In this document: in pieces, positions 30,667 through 40,722 of the stretch
Layout: each line of letters opens with the position of its first letter
How positions within the stretch are numbered: the first letter of the stretch is position 1
Assembly: GCF_000731795.2 (NCBI RefSeq)
Contig: NZ_JGVK01000006.1
Span: 62,001-126,000, forward strand
DNA from: Candidatus Photodesmus blepharonis
GTDB lineage: Bacteria > Pseudomonadota > Gammaproteobacteria > Enterobacterales > Vibrionaceae
DNA: 64,000 bases
Reading direction: 5' to 3'
Program-made: the position numbers and the translations under genes
The notes under the pieces: model-generated
Database searches by the model: none
What the model was told of the DNA's origin: nothing
Seen by the model: the letters and a program-made list of their open reading frames with translations, nothing else

Positions 30667-31728
30667 ATGCAACCAATAACTCTAGAAAAAAAACGATCCT
30701 ATCTGGACAATCTTGAAGAGCAAGTCAAAAGATATAAACAAGTACTGGATATAATGCCTGCTGGTCTGATATTACTCGATACGCAAGGTATTGTGCAAGA
30801 GGCGAACCCAGAAGCGTTTAAATTGCTGAATGTCCCTCTGCTAGGAAAAAAATGGTTTTCAATCATTCAAACAGCATTTGCTCCAAAAGACGATGATGGA
30901 CATGAAATATCTTTACGAAATGGACGAAAAGTACAGTTAGCCATTTCACCATCGAGCACTGGCCAGCTAATATTCATAACTGATTTAACAGAAACACGTT
31001 TACTGCAATCTCGCATAAGTGATTTACAACGGCTTTCTTCACTAGGACGTATGGTTGCATCACTCGCTCATCAATTAAGGACACCACTTGCTAGCACTAT
31101 ACTTTATGCATCAAATCTCACAATTAGCAACTTATCACCTGAAATTAAACAACGTTTTCAATCAAAATTGATGGATCGACTCCATGATCTAGAAAAACAA
31201 ATAAATGATATGCTATTGTTCGCAAAGGGTGCTCAAAACAAAATTATCGAAACTTGCACTATTTCAGATCTAATAACTGAATTAACTCCTATGATCGAAA
31301 CATCTTTGACAAATAATCAAATCAATTATTCTCAAGAAGTCGAAAACGGAGGAGTCACACTCTTAGGTAATATTAATTCTATTGCTTCAGCGATAAGTAA
31401 TTTGGTGATAAATGCAATTCAAATAGCAGGTAAAAAATCAAAAATAAATGTTTTTTTTCGAACTATAAATAATGAACTTAAAATATCAGTACAAGACAAT
31501 GGCCCTGGTATACCTGAAAACATCCAAAGCAAAATTACAGAACCATTCTTTACTACCCGTTCCCAAGGAACTGGCCTTGGATTAACAGTTGTTCAAATGG
31601 TATGTACCGCTCATTCTGGACGCTTAGAAATAGTTTCAAAACTAGGGGATGGTGCGTGTTTTACTATGTATATTCCTCTTCAGTATAGTAGATCCAATAC
31701 TCCAGATTCTATCCGCGTAGGAAAATAA
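30667..31728 (+). CDS. flrB: Flagellar sensor histidine kinase FlrB
   Basis: FlrB phosphorylates FlrC. This soluble 353-aa kinase has an N-terminal PAS-like domain (about 15-110, from QVLDIMPAGLILLDTQG), the dimerisation/phospho-acceptor helix with H135 (LAHQLRTPLAS), and an ATPase domain with N box NLVINAIQ, G box DNGPGIPE and GTGLGL. No membrane segment is present, as expected for FlrB. It ends directly at the flrC start. Confidence 0.96.
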   Translation: MQPITLEKKRSYLDNLEEQVKRYKQVLDIMPAGLILLDTQGIVQEANPEAFKLLNVPLLGKKWFSIIQTAFAPKDDDGHEISLRNGRKVQLAISPSSTGQLIFITDLTETRLLQSRISDLQRLSSLGRMVASLAHQLRTPLASTILYASNLTISNLSPEIKQRFQSKLMDRLHDLEKQINDMLLFAKGAQNKIIETCTISDLITELTPMIETSLTNNQINYSQEVENGGVTLLGNINSIASAISNLVINAIQIAGKKSKINVFFRTINNELKISVQDNGPGIPENIQSKITEPFFTTRSQGTGLGLTVVQMVCTAHSGRLEIVSKLGDGACFTMYIPLQYSRSNTPDSIRVGK

Positions 31729-33132
31729 ATGATGATTCAAAATACAGTTCTAATTGTGGAAGATGATCCAGGTCTGCGAGAAGCACTAGTAGACACACTA
31801 ACCTTATCAGGCTATAAATGTCTAGAATCTTACAGCGCAGAAGACGCCTTAATAAAGCTTAAATCACATTCTATTGATATAGTTGTTTCCGATATACAAA
31901 TGGAGGGTGCAGACGGTTTAGCCCTGCTCAGAAATATTAAGCGAAACTATCTAAGCTTACCAGTGCTACTTATAACAGCTTACGCCAGCGTCGAAGACGC
32001 AGTTTCAGCAATAAAAGAAGGTGCTGTTGACTACATAACAAAACCATTTTCACCCGAAGTTTTACTCAATATGGTAAGTCGCTATACTCCCATAAAATCA
32101 GACAACAACGGTGATGTTATTGTAGCAGATAATAAAAGCTTAAAGTTAATGGCTCTAGCTGATAAAGTCTCGAAAACCAATGCTAATGTACTAATACTTG
32201 GGCCAAGTGGTTCTGGAAAAGAGATCATATCTCGATACATCCATAATGCTTCCAACCGTAAAAATGGTCCATTTATTGCCATTAATTGTGCAGCAATTCC
32301 AGATAGCATGTTAGAAGCAACGTTATTTGGTTACGAAAAAGGAGCTTTTACTGGAGCATTCAAAGCTTGCCCAGGTAAATTCGAACAAGCACAAGGAGGA
32401 ACTATTTTGCTCGATGAGGTCAGCGAAATGGACTTAAATCTACAGGCCAAACTGTTACGCGTTCTTCAAGAACGAGAAGTAGAACGTTTAGGCAGCCATA
32501 AAAGCATAAAGCTGGATATACGAGTTCTATCAACTAGCAATCGGGATCTTAAACAATACGTACAAGAAGCTAACTTCCGTGAAGACTTATACTATCGCTT
32601 AAACGTATTTCCAATTTCGTGGCCTGCGCTATGTGAGCGCAAAGGTGATATCGAGCCCCTTATTAGATATTTAATTGAACGTAACTGCAAAAAATTAGGA
32701 CTACCCATTCATAGCATTCATGCAAGCGCAATATCAAAACTACTTCGCTATTCTTGGCCAGGCAACGTGCGTGAGCTTGATAACGTGATACAACGAGCTT
32801 TAATACTTAGCAATAACAGATACATCACAAGCGAACATATTTTGTTGGAAAACATTGATTGGGAAAATGCAGGAAGTTTACAACAAATATTGGAGTCCAA
32901 CTCAAATTCCAAAACTACAAAAACAACATCCACTATGGACATTAAAGAGAGCAATTCAACAACGCTTGAAGGAGAGCTACAAGAACAAGAGCGTGTTATT
33001 ATACTTAAGACACTTTCTGAATGTAACGGTCGACGTAAGGAAATGGCTAAAAAACTTGGAATTAGTCCACGCACACTACGTTATAAGTTAGCAAAAATGA
33101 AAAAATTAGGGATAATTCCCATTAAGCTGTAA
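31729..33132 (+). CDS. flrC: Flagellar response regulator FlrC (sigma-54 activator)
   Basis: FlrC, when phosphorylated by FlrB, activates late sigma-54 flagellar promoters. The 467-aa protein has a receiver domain with phospho-acceptor D55 (VVSDIQME), AAA+ domain with Walker A GPSGSGKE at 158-165 and GAFTGA at 205-210, and a C-terminal Fis-type HTH (RRKEMAKKLGISPRTLRYKL). The ATG abuts the flrB stop. fliE follows after 93 bases in which I find no sigma-54 promoter, so read-through from flrBC is possible. Confidence 0.96.
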   Translation: MMIQNTVLIVEDDPGLREALVDTLTLSGYKCLESYSAEDALIKLKSHSIDIVVSDIQMEGADGLALLRNIKRNYLSLPVLLITAYASVEDAVSAIKEGAVDYITKPFSPEVLLNMVSRYTPIKSDNNGDVIVADNKSLKLMALADKVSKTNANVLILGPSGSGKEIISRYIHNASNRKNGPFIAINCAAIPDSMLEATLFGYEKGAFTGAFKACPGKFEQAQGGTILLDEVSEMDLNLQAKLLRVLQEREVERLGSHKSIKLDIRVLSTSNRDLKQYVQEANFREDLYYRLNVFPISWPALCERKGDIEPLIRYLIERNCKKLGLPIHSIHASAISKLLRYSWPGNVRELDNVIQRALILSNNRYITSEHILLENIDWENAGSLQQILESNSNSKTTKTTSTMDIKESNSTTLEGELQEQERVIILKTLSECNGRRKEMAKKLGISPRTLRYKLAKMKKLGIIPIKL

Positions 33133-33225
33133 CTTAAATTCAGAACAAGCAGCAACGATCCGTTATCTTATATTTAATTTTAGAAAGTAGTGCATAATTC
33201 AAAGCATGAAAAATGAGAGGAAAAA

Positions 33226-33537
33226 ATGGAAATCAACAATTTAGATAATAAAATTCAACCTTCGTTTATCAAATCTAGTATTTCGCAAGGTTCCTCAACC
33301 CTTCAAAGGGTAAATTCGAATTTCAGCAAAATGCTAACTGAAGCCATTAATAACGTAAATAAATTACAGAAAAATTCTAGTCATTTGCAAACAAGCTTTG
33401 ATCGTGGTGACAAAAACATATCGTTATCCGATGTTATGATTGCTCGTAATAAGTCTAGCATCGCATTTGAGGCAACCGTTCAGATACGCAACAAGCTTAT
33501 TGAAGCTTATAAAGAACTAATTAATATGCCAGTTTAA
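33226..33537 (+). CDS. fliE: Flagellar rod/MS-ring junction protein FliE
   Basis: FliE links the MS ring to the proximal rod and is an early export substrate. It is 103 aa. The C-terminal half is conserved (LSDVMIARNKSSIAFEATVQIRNKLIEAYKEL), while the N-terminal half is variable. A GAGAGGAA ribosome site precedes the ATG. It leads fliEFGHIJ in the usual order. Confidence 0.94.
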   Translation: MEINNLDNKIQPSFIKSSISQGSSTLQRVNSNFSKMLTEAINNVNKLQKNSSHLQTSFDRGDKNISLSDVMIARNKSSIAFEATVQIRNKLIEAYKELINMPV

Positions 33538-33556
33538 TGTTCTTGGGTAATTAGCA

Positions 33557-35293
33557 GTGGCAGATGCAAATCAAACAACAGATTTAACGCTCGCTGATTC
33601 ATCAGATAATCACGCAATGGTTTCGAGTTCAAATCCTAGCGTAGAAAAACAAAATTCTGGTTTAAATAGAAAAAACTTTGCTAAATTTAACTTAACAATA
33701 GGTAACCTAGACCTCTTACGCCAGATAGTTTCAATTTTATCCATTTCAATCTGTGTTGCATTAATCATTATGCTATTTTTCTGGGCTAAAGAATCAGAAA
33801 TGCGTCCTTTGGGTACGTATGAAACAAATGAACTTATTCCAATTTTGGACTATCTTGATCAAAGAAAAGCTAACTATAAACTAGAAGGCAATACTCTTTC
33901 AGTGCCTGTAAATAAGTATAGTAGTCTTAAACTTGATCTTGCTCGTGCAGGGTTAAACCAAGAAACGCAAGCCGGAGACGAAATACTATTAAAAGATATG
34001 GGATTTGGAGTTTCACAACGCTTAGAATCGGAGCGTCTTAAACTTAGCAGAGAACGTCAACTTTCTAAGGCTATTGAAGAAATGCAGCAGGTACGTAAAG
34101 CGCGTGTTCTTCTTGCTCTACCAAAACAAAGTGTTTTTGTCCGCCATCATCAAGAAGCATCAGCTTCAGTTTTTTTAACGTTACGAACTGGTTCACTTCT
34201 AAAACAAGAAGAAATTTACTCAGTAATTGATATGGTATCAAGCGCCGTTCCTGGTATGAAACCAAGCCGTATTACAGTCACCGATCAGCATGGTCGCCTA
34301 TTAAATTCTGGATCCCAAGATTCAGCATCTTCTGCACGCAGTAAAGAACATGAACTAGAACGTAAACAAGAACAGACACTACGTGAAAAAATTGATTCCG
34401 TGCTTATCCCTATATTAGGCTTTGGCAACTACACAGCTCAAGTTGATATTGAATTGGATTTTAGTACAATTGAACAAACGCGCAAACATTTTGATCCAAA
34501 ATCTCCATCAACTCGTAGCGAGCACACTTTAGAAGATTACAACAATGGTAATATAATTGGTGGTATACCAGGAGCACTTAGTAATCAACCTCCAGCTGAC
34601 GCATCAATTCCAGAAGATATAGCAAAAATGAAAAGTGATTCTATTGCTGACAAAGCTTCAACTCGCAAAGAAAGTACGCGTAATTTTGAACTAGACACTA
34701 CGGTCAGTCATGAAAGACGACAAACTGGTACTATTAGTCGTCAAACTATTTCAGTAGCAGTCAAAAATCGAGCATCAATTAACCCAGATAGTGGTCAAAC
34801 AAACTATACTCCCTTATCGAATAGCGAACTTGACTCAATTCGTCAATTGCTAATTGGCGCCGTCGGCTTCAATGAAATGCGCGGCGACTTACTAAATGTC
34901 CTCAGTATGCAGTTTGCAGTACCTGAAGTGGAATCAACAATCGATACTCCAATTTGGGAACATCCAAATTTTAATAATTGGATGCGTTGGATTACTAGCG
35001 CTCTAATCATTATTGTGATCGTAGTTGTTCTCCTACAGCCAGCCATGAAAAAATTACTTAACCCAACAACAAATGAAGAACAGCTTCATAAACCAGACAA
35101 TTTATCTATTAGCGACGATAGCAAAGCAAATTTTATCGATGATAATATCGAGAATAATGAACTATTAGAATTTACTTCCAACATTGATTTACCTAATTTG
35201 CATAAAGATGAAGACATACTTAAAGCGGTGCGATCTTTAGTCGCCAATGAACCTGAGTTAGCTGCTCAAGTAGTAAAAAATTGGATGAAATAA
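33557..35293 (+). CDS. fliF: Flagellar MS-ring protein FliF
   Basis: FliF forms the MS ring in the inner membrane. The 578-aa protein has a first membrane helix at about 56-77 (SISICVALIIMLFFW), the YscJ/FliF ring-building domains (MRPLGTYETNELIPILDYLDQ onwards), a second helix at about 475-495 and a cytoplasmic C-terminus that binds FliG. The start is GTG at 33557, matching the vibrio N-terminus (ADxxxTDLTLADSS). It begins 20 bases after fliE, and the stop overlaps the fliG ATG. Confidence 0.96.
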   Translation: MADANQTTDLTLADSSDNHAMVSSSNPSVEKQNSGLNRKNFAKFNLTIGNLDLLRQIVSILSISICVALIIMLFFWAKESEMRPLGTYETNELIPILDYLDQRKANYKLEGNTLSVPVNKYSSLKLDLARAGLNQETQAGDEILLKDMGFGVSQRLESERLKLSRERQLSKAIEEMQQVRKARVLLALPKQSVFVRHHQEASASVFLTLRTGSLLKQEEIYSVIDMVSSAVPGMKPSRITVTDQHGRLLNSGSQDSASSARSKEHELERKQEQTLREKIDSVLIPILGFGNYTAQVDIELDFSTIEQTRKHFDPKSPSTRSEHTLEDYNNGNIIGGIPGALSNQPPADASIPEDIAKMKSDSIADKASTRKESTRNFELDTTVSHERRQTGTISRQTISVAVKNRASINPDSGQTNYTPLSNSELDSIRQLLIGAVGFNEMRGDLLNVLSMQFAVPEVESTIDTPIWEHPNFNNWMRWITSALIIIVIVVVLLQPAMKKLLNPTTNEEQLHKPDNLSISDDSKANFIDDNIENNELLEFTSNIDLPNLHKDEDILKAVRSLVANEPELAAQVVKNWMK

Positions 35294-36351
35294 TGCCTAA
35301 CGAAATTACGAACCAAGAAAACACAAGCAAGAAAAAAAAACAAAACAGCGTGGATATCTCTAGCATTATTGGCGATGAAAAAGCCGCCATCCTACTACTT
35401 AGCTTAAATGAAGATGATGCCGCTGGAATTATTCGTCACTTAGAACCTAAGCAAGTTCAACGCGTAGGTAGTGCGATGGCACGCGCATCAAACTTAAATC
35501 AAGAAAAGGTAGGAGCTGTCTATCGTGCCTTTTTGGAAGATATCCAGAAATATACCAATATCGGTGTGAAAAGTGAAGATTTCATGCGTAACACCTTAAC
35601 GGCAGCACTTGGTGCAGACAAAGCTAATAATTTAGTTGATCAAATTTTATTAGGCACAGGATCAAAAGGACTGGATTCATTGAAATGGATGGACCCACGT
35701 CAAGTCGCTAGCATTATCATTAATGAACATCCTCAGATTCAAACAATTGTACTTTCATATCTAGAAGCTAATCAATCTGCTGAAATTTTATCTCAATTTT
35801 CTGAACGCGATCGTCTTGATCTCATGATGCGCATTGCTAATCTAGAAGAAGTCCAACCTTCTGCTTTAGCTGAATTAAACGAAATTATGGAAAAACAATT
35901 TGCAGGCCAAGCTGGCGCTCAAGCTGCTAAAATTGGTGGATTTAAAGCTGCTGCAGAAATTATGAACTACATGGATAACAGTCTTGAAAATGTCTTAATA
36001 GAACAGATCCGAGATCAAGATGAAGATATGGCAACTCAAATTCAAGATCTTATGTTCGTTTTCGAAAACCTTATAGAAATTAACGATCAAGGTATTCAAA
36101 AATTACTACGTGACATACCACAAGATATTCTAAAAAAATCGCTTAAAGGTGCTGATGACACCTTGCGTGATAAGATCTTTAAGAATATGTCGAAACGTGC
36201 AGCTGAAATGATGCAAGATGATTTAGACACTATGCCACCAGTGAAAATATCTGATGTGGAAGCCGCTCAAAAAGAGGTTCTAGCTATTGCTCGACGTATG
36301 GCTGATAAAGGTGAAATTATGCTTTCAAGCGGTGCAGATGAATTCTTGTAA
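35293..36351 (+). CDS. fliG: Flagellar motor switch protein FliG
   Basis: FliG couples stator force to rotor rotation and sets direction. I start it at ATG 35293, which overlaps the fliF stop (TAATG); a TTG four codons upstream is less likely. The 352-aa protein contains the FliG N, middle (with GGFKAAAEIMNYMD) and C-terminal domains. The charged torque helix region near residues 295-315 (LRDKIFKNMSKRAAEMMQDDL) is intact. Confidence 0.96.
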   Translation: MPNEITNQENTSKKKKQNSVDISSIIGDEKAAILLLSLNEDDAAGIIRHLEPKQVQRVGSAMARASNLNQEKVGAVYRAFLEDIQKYTNIGVKSEDFMRNTLTAALGADKANNLVDQILLGTGSKGLDSLKWMDPRQVASIIINEHPQIQTIVLSYLEANQSAEILSQFSERDRLDLMMRIANLEEVQPSALAELNEIMEKQFAGQAGAQAAKIGGFKAAAEIMNYMDNSLENVLIEQIRDQDEDMATQIQDLMFVFENLIEINDQGIQKLLRDIPQDILKKSLKGADDTLRDKIFKNMSKRAAEMMQDDLDTMPPVKISDVEAAQKEVLAIARRMADKGEIMLSSGADEFL

Positions 36352-36387
36352 TTGTATTGAAAATACTTAAATAATCAGGGAACAAAT

Positions 36388-37194
36388 ATGTTCAATAAGA
36401 AAAAGCTAGGCTTCTTGCGCCCTAACAAAAATCAGGCTATCGTTGAGGAAGCTAAAAAATGGAAGTTACCTGACTACAGCGATAAAACAAATAAAAAAAT
36501 TAGAAAGGAGACTGCAGTTAATTACAATCCTAAACGGACGCTAAACTTTAATGAACCAATAAAAAAAGAAATACCTCCTCTCACTGAAGAAGATATTGAA
36601 TCAATTAAAAAAAATGCTTATCAGGAAGGTGTGCTTAAAGGTAAGGAAACGGGTTTTAAGAAGGGATATGATAAAGGTAAAAAACAAGGCTTGGATGTAG
36701 GTTATCAGGAAGGCGTCGATCAAGGAAAAATCAAAGGCATAAAAGAAGGTCAAGAGTTTATTCAACAACAAGTACAGACTTTCATAAAATTAGCCGATAA
36801 GTTTAATCAACCTTTAGAAATGATAACTGATCAGATAGAAAAACAACTAATTGATATGATATTGATTTTAGTTAAAGAAATTGTTCATATCGAGGTGAAA
36901 ACCAATCCTAAAATTGTTCTAGATACGATTAAACAATCCATCAAAGCTTTACCGATTTCGGAACACACCACGATACTTAAACTTCATCCTGATGATATAG
37001 AAATTATCCACTCATTCTATAGTAAAAAAGAACTCGATTCTCGAAAATGGATATTGTCCGCTGAGTCAACACTTAATCGTGGTGATATTCAAATCAAAGT
37101 AAACGAATCAAATTTAGACTATAAAATAGAAGATAGAATTCAAAGTGTTATCCGTAATTTTTTGATCTCTAACAATATTAATAGTAATGAATAG
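36388..37194 (+). CDS. fliH: Flagellar export ATPase regulator FliH
   Basis: FliH binds the ATPase FliI and anchors it at the C ring. The 268-aa protein carries the tell-tale GxxxG-type repeat around residues 75-125 (EGVLKGKETG, GYDKGKKQG, GYQEGVDQG), followed by the conserved C-terminal domain (LVKEIVHIEVKTNPKIVLDTI). The N-terminal half is lysine-rich and poorly conserved. The stop overlaps the fliI GTG (TAGTG). Confidence 0.92.
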   Translation: MFNKKKLGFLRPNKNQAIVEEAKKWKLPDYSDKTNKKIRKETAVNYNPKRTLNFNEPIKKEIPPLTEEDIESIKKNAYQEGVLKGKETGFKKGYDKGKKQGLDVGYQEGVDQGKIKGIKEGQEFIQQQVQTFIKLADKFNQPLEMITDQIEKQLIDMILILVKEIVHIEVKTNPKIVLDTIKQSIKALPISEHTTILKLHPDDIEIIHSFYSKKELDSRKWILSAESTLNRGDIQIKVNESNLDYKIEDRIQSVIRNFLISNNINSNE

Positions 37195-38525
37195 TGTTAA
37201 AACTCGTTGAACGTCTCACTCGATATAAAATACAAGGACTCGATTCTCAACCTGTCGTATCTGGAAAATTAATTCGTGTTGTTGGTTTGACTCTGGAAGC
37301 AACAGGATGCCGAGCACCTATTGGTAGTTTGTGTAAAATTGAAACTGTGCATGGTGAAATGGAGGTAGAGGTCATCGGTTTTTCTGGCGAAGATTTATAT
37401 CTCATGCCAATGGAGCAAATAATTGAAGTTCTTCCAGGGGCTAAAATAACGCCGCTAACAGACAAAATAGGTCTACCTGTTGGTATGGAACTACTGGGAC
37501 GTGTAATTGACGGCGTTGGAAATCCATTAGATAACTTAGGTCCAATTTATACCGAAAAAAGAGCATCATTTAATACTGAACCTATCAATCCTCTTATCCG
37601 TAAACCAATTAGTGAACCACTTGATGTTGGATTAAAAGCAATTAATGGCCTACTAACTGTAGGAAAAGGTCAGCGTATAGGCTTATTTTCAGGCTCCGGT
37701 GTAGGGAAATCGGTTACATTGGGAATGATGACTCATGGTACAACTGCTCAAGTTACAATAGTAGGATTAATTGGAGAACGTGGGCGTGAAGTAAAAGAAT
37801 TCATCGAACAAATTTTAGGTGTTGAAGGTCGTAAGAATTCAGTAGTCATTGCAGCTCCAGCAGATACTTCGCCGCTTATGCGACTTAAAGGTTGTCAAAG
37901 CGCGCTGACTATTGCTGAATATTTTCGCGATCAGGGTTTTGATGTATTACTCTTGATGGACTCATTAACTCGTTTTGCACAAGCACAACGCGAAATTGCA
38001 TTATCCGTCGGGGAACTACCTGTGGCTAAGGGTTACCCACCTTCAGTATTCGCCAAACTTCGTGAACTTATTGAAAGAGCAGGCAATCGCGGTAAAGATG
38101 AGGGCTCCATCACAGCATTTTTTACCATCTTAACAGAAGGAGATGATTTACAAGATCCAATAGCAGACGCGTCATGTGCAATTCTTGACGGTCACATTAT
38201 TCTGTCCAGAGAAATGGCCAATGCAGGTCATTATCCTGCAATCGATATAGAAAAATCTGTTAGTCGCATTATGCCACGGATTACAACGGATAAACATATA
38301 CTGCTCTCAAAAAAAGTCAGAAGAATACTATCAATCTGCCGTCAAAATCAAGATTTGATTTCTATTGGTGCTTATCAACCAGGTAAAAACCCAATTATTG
38401 ATAATGCTCTTGCACTAAAAACTAAGCTTGACCAATACTTACAACAAGGTATAAAAGAGAGGGTGCCATATGATGTGTCTGTTAATATGCTGGAAAGCAT
38501 TCTTGAAACTGACCCAATTGAGTAA
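37194..38525 (+). CDS. fliI: Flagellum-specific ATPase FliI
   Basis: FliI is the F1-beta-like ATPase of the flagellar type III export apparatus. The 443-aa protein has Walker A GSGVGKS at residues 167-173, the GERGREVKEFIE segment and Walker B LLLMDSLTR. The GTG start at 37194 overlaps the fliH stop. It is followed by fliJ with 6 bases between. All key residues look intact. Confidence 0.97.
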   Translation: MLKLVERLTRYKIQGLDSQPVVSGKLIRVVGLTLEATGCRAPIGSLCKIETVHGEMEVEVIGFSGEDLYLMPMEQIIEVLPGAKITPLTDKIGLPVGMELLGRVIDGVGNPLDNLGPIYTEKRASFNTEPINPLIRKPISEPLDVGLKAINGLLTVGKGQRIGLFSGSGVGKSVTLGMMTHGTTAQVTIVGLIGERGREVKEFIEQILGVEGRKNSVVIAAPADTSPLMRLKGCQSALTIAEYFRDQGFDVLLLMDSLTRFAQAQREIALSVGELPVAKGYPPSVFAKLRELIERAGNRGKDEGSITAFFTILTEGDDLQDPIADASCAILDGHIILSREMANAGHYPAIDIEKSVSRIMPRITTDKHILLSKKVRRILSICRQNQDLISIGAYQPGKNPIIDNALALKTKLDQYLQQGIKERVPYDVSVNMLESILETDPIE

Positions 38526-38531
38526 AATGAG

Positions 38532-38972
38532 ATGAAAAAAAAACTGTTTTTTTTATTAAAACAATTTAGGAAACGAGAAAAACAAACCCTCTCAGCACTA
38601 AATACCGTTCATGCAGAACTAAAAAATTATCACCAAAAACTTTTAAAGATAAAAGAATATCGACTGGAGTACTGTAAACAACTAATCAAAAAAGGTATAG
38701 CTGGACTACCTGCTAATCAATATCAACATCTAAATTATTTTCTCATACAGCTTGATGAAACACTATCAAGAGAAGAACAAACTGAAGCTCATTTGCAATC
38801 ACGGATTAATAATTTTCAAAAATGCTTATTAGAAATTCGAAGACAATGCCGTTTTTGCGAAGAATTGATCGAAAAAAAGAAAGCTGAGTATCAAAAAAAC
38901 CAAGATCTTTGTGAAGAAAAGAAGATTGATGAACTTTTCACATCACAATTTAAACGTCATAAACTAAAATAA
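38532..38972 (+). CDS. fliJ: Flagellar export protein FliJ
   Basis: FliJ is the coiled-coil stalk that couples FliI to the FlhA export gate. This is a 146-aa, strongly helical, Lys/Glu/Gln-rich protein, as expected for the family, identified chiefly by position behind fliI and by the coiled-coil pattern. It ends the fliEFGHIJ unit; a sigma-54-type promoter for fliK follows 17 bases after its stop. Confidence 0.85.
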   Translation: MKKKLFFLLKQFRKREKQTLSALNTVHAELKNYHQKLLKIKEYRLEYCKQLIKKGIAGLPANQYQHLNYFLIQLDETLSREEQTEAHLQSRINNFQKCLLEIRRQCRFCEELIEKKKAEYQKNQDLCEEKKIDELFTSQFKRHKLK

Positions 38973-38988
38973 ACTTTATTTTTTTAAA

Positions 38989-39004
38989 TGGTGTATTTTT
39001 TGCT
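38989..39004 (+). promoter_or_regulatory. Sigma-54 promoter of the fliK-flhB unit
   Basis: TGGTGTATTTTTTGCT matches the -24/-12 pattern TGGCAC-N5-TTGCW with exact GG and GC spacing (10 bases between). It lies 58 bases before the fliK ATG, in the right direction, between fliJ and fliK. Vibrio fliK-flhB units are known to be sigma-54/FlrC dependent, so position and sequence agree. The third to sixth bases of the -24 box deviate from consensus (TGT for CAC). Confidence 0.75.
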
Positions 39005-39062
39005 TAGCAATTTAGTATTAGCTCAATCACATTTACCAGCAACAATATGAGCATCGTCTATT

Positions 39063-40580
39063 ATGAATGTAAGTTCAATTAAAATTGAAGAACAGTTTCA
39101 AGAAAATCAAACCGCAACAAAAAGAAACACTACTTCTAATTCAATAAAAAGTAATACTTTTTCAACGGAACTCATCACTCTACTAGCAGAAAGTTCAAGC
39201 AACAATAAAAAAGATGAAGAAACTAATGTCATCAAAAAAAAGATATTGGATAAAAATAAAGAGGCAAATATCAAGCTGAAGCTGAATATTAATAAAAAAA
39301 CAATACAAGCACCCACAGAATCACTTTTTTCTTCAGAAAAACAAGAAAAAGACGAGCTTTTAGGTGTATTAAATTCATGTGATCTTACTAATACATTTAA
39401 ACTCAAAGATGGCAAATTCTTGCCTAGCAATACAGAGATAAAAAAACTCTATAAAAATAAAAGTGATGGAGAAAACCTAGTCGCTATTGATTGCGTCCCA
39501 AATCAGAACCAAACACTTACTGAATATCCTAAATTTCAAGAGCAAGACAACGCATTTCAATCTTTAAAAACTGAAACCTCAAATATACAAAAAAAAGAGA
39601 AAACTGCAATACGATCAGCACAAAATACTGACGAAATTTCAACCGAAAAACTTGGAATAGAAGAGATTGGACAAGAACAAAGAGCGAAAACTGATCAACT
39701 AATTATGACGAAACAAATTGTTACTTTGTCTTCAGATCAACAAACAAAAAATTCTGTTTTGAATACAACAACTGCTGAAACCATTGATCAAAAAACTCAA
39801 GAAGCTATAACTGCTAAAAGAATCCAACAAAAAAACATTCAATTAATAACCTCTACCGACAACATGTCAGAATCAAAAACTGCTTTTGTAATACGAGTTG
39901 ATCTCAACCAACTGACACCTCAACCATTATCAATAACACCTCATGCATTGACAATACAGCAACTTAATAATCAAATACCATTGTCTAAAACAGCTTCAAA
40001 TTCTGAAATAATGAAGAATCTAAATGAAGAACATAACTTATTTATCGAACAAAAAAGCACAGCGTTAATCCAGCAATTCATCACTATTTTAAATCAACAA
40101 ACTCTCAATGACTCGCAAATGAGTTTAGAACAAATACCAATGACTCATATATCTTCGCAATTTAAAACAAGGATATCAGAGCAAGTTGCAGAACATATCT
40201 ATATGATAATGTCAAAAAACTTAAAGCATATTAACATTCAATTCGATCCTTCTGAATTAGGGAAAATACAAATTCGCATGAACGTAAGCAATGATAGCAC
40301 TACTGTAAATTTCACAGTAGTTAATCCACAAACTAAAGATATAATCGAGCAATCCATCCCTCGTTTACGTGAAATGTTAGCCCAACAGGGCATTCAGTTA
40401 AGTGACACCTCTGTTCAACAACAAAATTCTGAACAAGAAAATCGCTATTTAGAACAGAGCAGAATAAATTTTAATCCAGCTTCAAACGATATTATTAACA
40501 ATCAGAAAGATACTAAGGTAGATTTAGATTTAAGTTTGAATATTACAACAAAACATGATGGAATCAGCTGCTACGCTTAA
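39063..40580 (+). CDS. fliK: Flagellar hook-length control protein FliK
   Basis: FliK measures hook length and triggers the FlhB specificity switch. The 505-aa protein is low-complexity and Lys/Thr/Gln-rich through residue about 370. It then has the conserved C-terminal Flg_hook domain (NIQFDPSELGKIQIRM; SIPRLREMLAQQGIQL). The base composition of the N-terminal part is more AT-rich than its neighbours, typical of FliK linkers in AT-rich genomes. It begins downstream of the sigma-54 promoter and should belong to one unit through flhB. Confidence 0.92.
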   Translation: MNVSSIKIEEQFQENQTATKRNTTSNSIKSNTFSTELITLLAESSSNNKKDEETNVIKKKILDKNKEANIKLKLNINKKTIQAPTESLFSSEKQEKDELLGVLNSCDLTNTFKLKDGKFLPSNTEIKKLYKNKSDGENLVAIDCVPNQNQTLTEYPKFQEQDNAFQSLKTETSNIQKKEKTAIRSAQNTDEISTEKLGIEEIGQEQRAKTDQLIMTKQIVTLSSDQQTKNSVLNTTTAETIDQKTQEAITAKRIQQKNIQLITSTDNMSESKTAFVIRVDLNQLTPQPLSITPHALTIQQLNNQIPLSKTASNSEIMKNLNEEHNLFIEQKSTALIQQFITILNQQTLNDSQMSLEQIPMTHISSQFKTRISEQVAEHIYMIMSKNLKHINIQFDPSELGKIQIRMNVSNDSTTVNFTVVNPQTKDIIEQSIPRLREMLAQQGIQLSDTSVQQQNSEQENRYLEQSRINFNPASNDIINNQKDTKVDLDLSLNITTKHDGISCYA

Positions 40581-40621
40581 AATTCTATGTGAACTAGATT
40601 TAATGAAAGGGTTCCATTGTA

Positions 40622-40722
40622 GAAATAGTTGTTGAGATCTCACCTCATGGAAGCAAAGATGAAAAGATCTCAGTGATAGAACATTGACAATCATTGGACA
40701 TATGTGCCTGTTCAGAAATTAG
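40622..40722 (+). pseudogene. fliL: Probable remnant of fliL 3' end
   Basis: In vibrios fliL lies between fliK and fliM; here only 152 bases separate them. One frame from 40628 reads VVEISPHGSKDEKISVIE, resembling the FliL VEELRSPxGxxDELR region, then meets a stop. After a shift, LTIIGHMCLFRN (40684-40719) resembles the C-terminal GxP..EKVLFTNF region with residues missing. The N-terminal two thirds of the gene, including the membrane helix, are gone. The match is short and by eye only. Confidence 0.45.
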
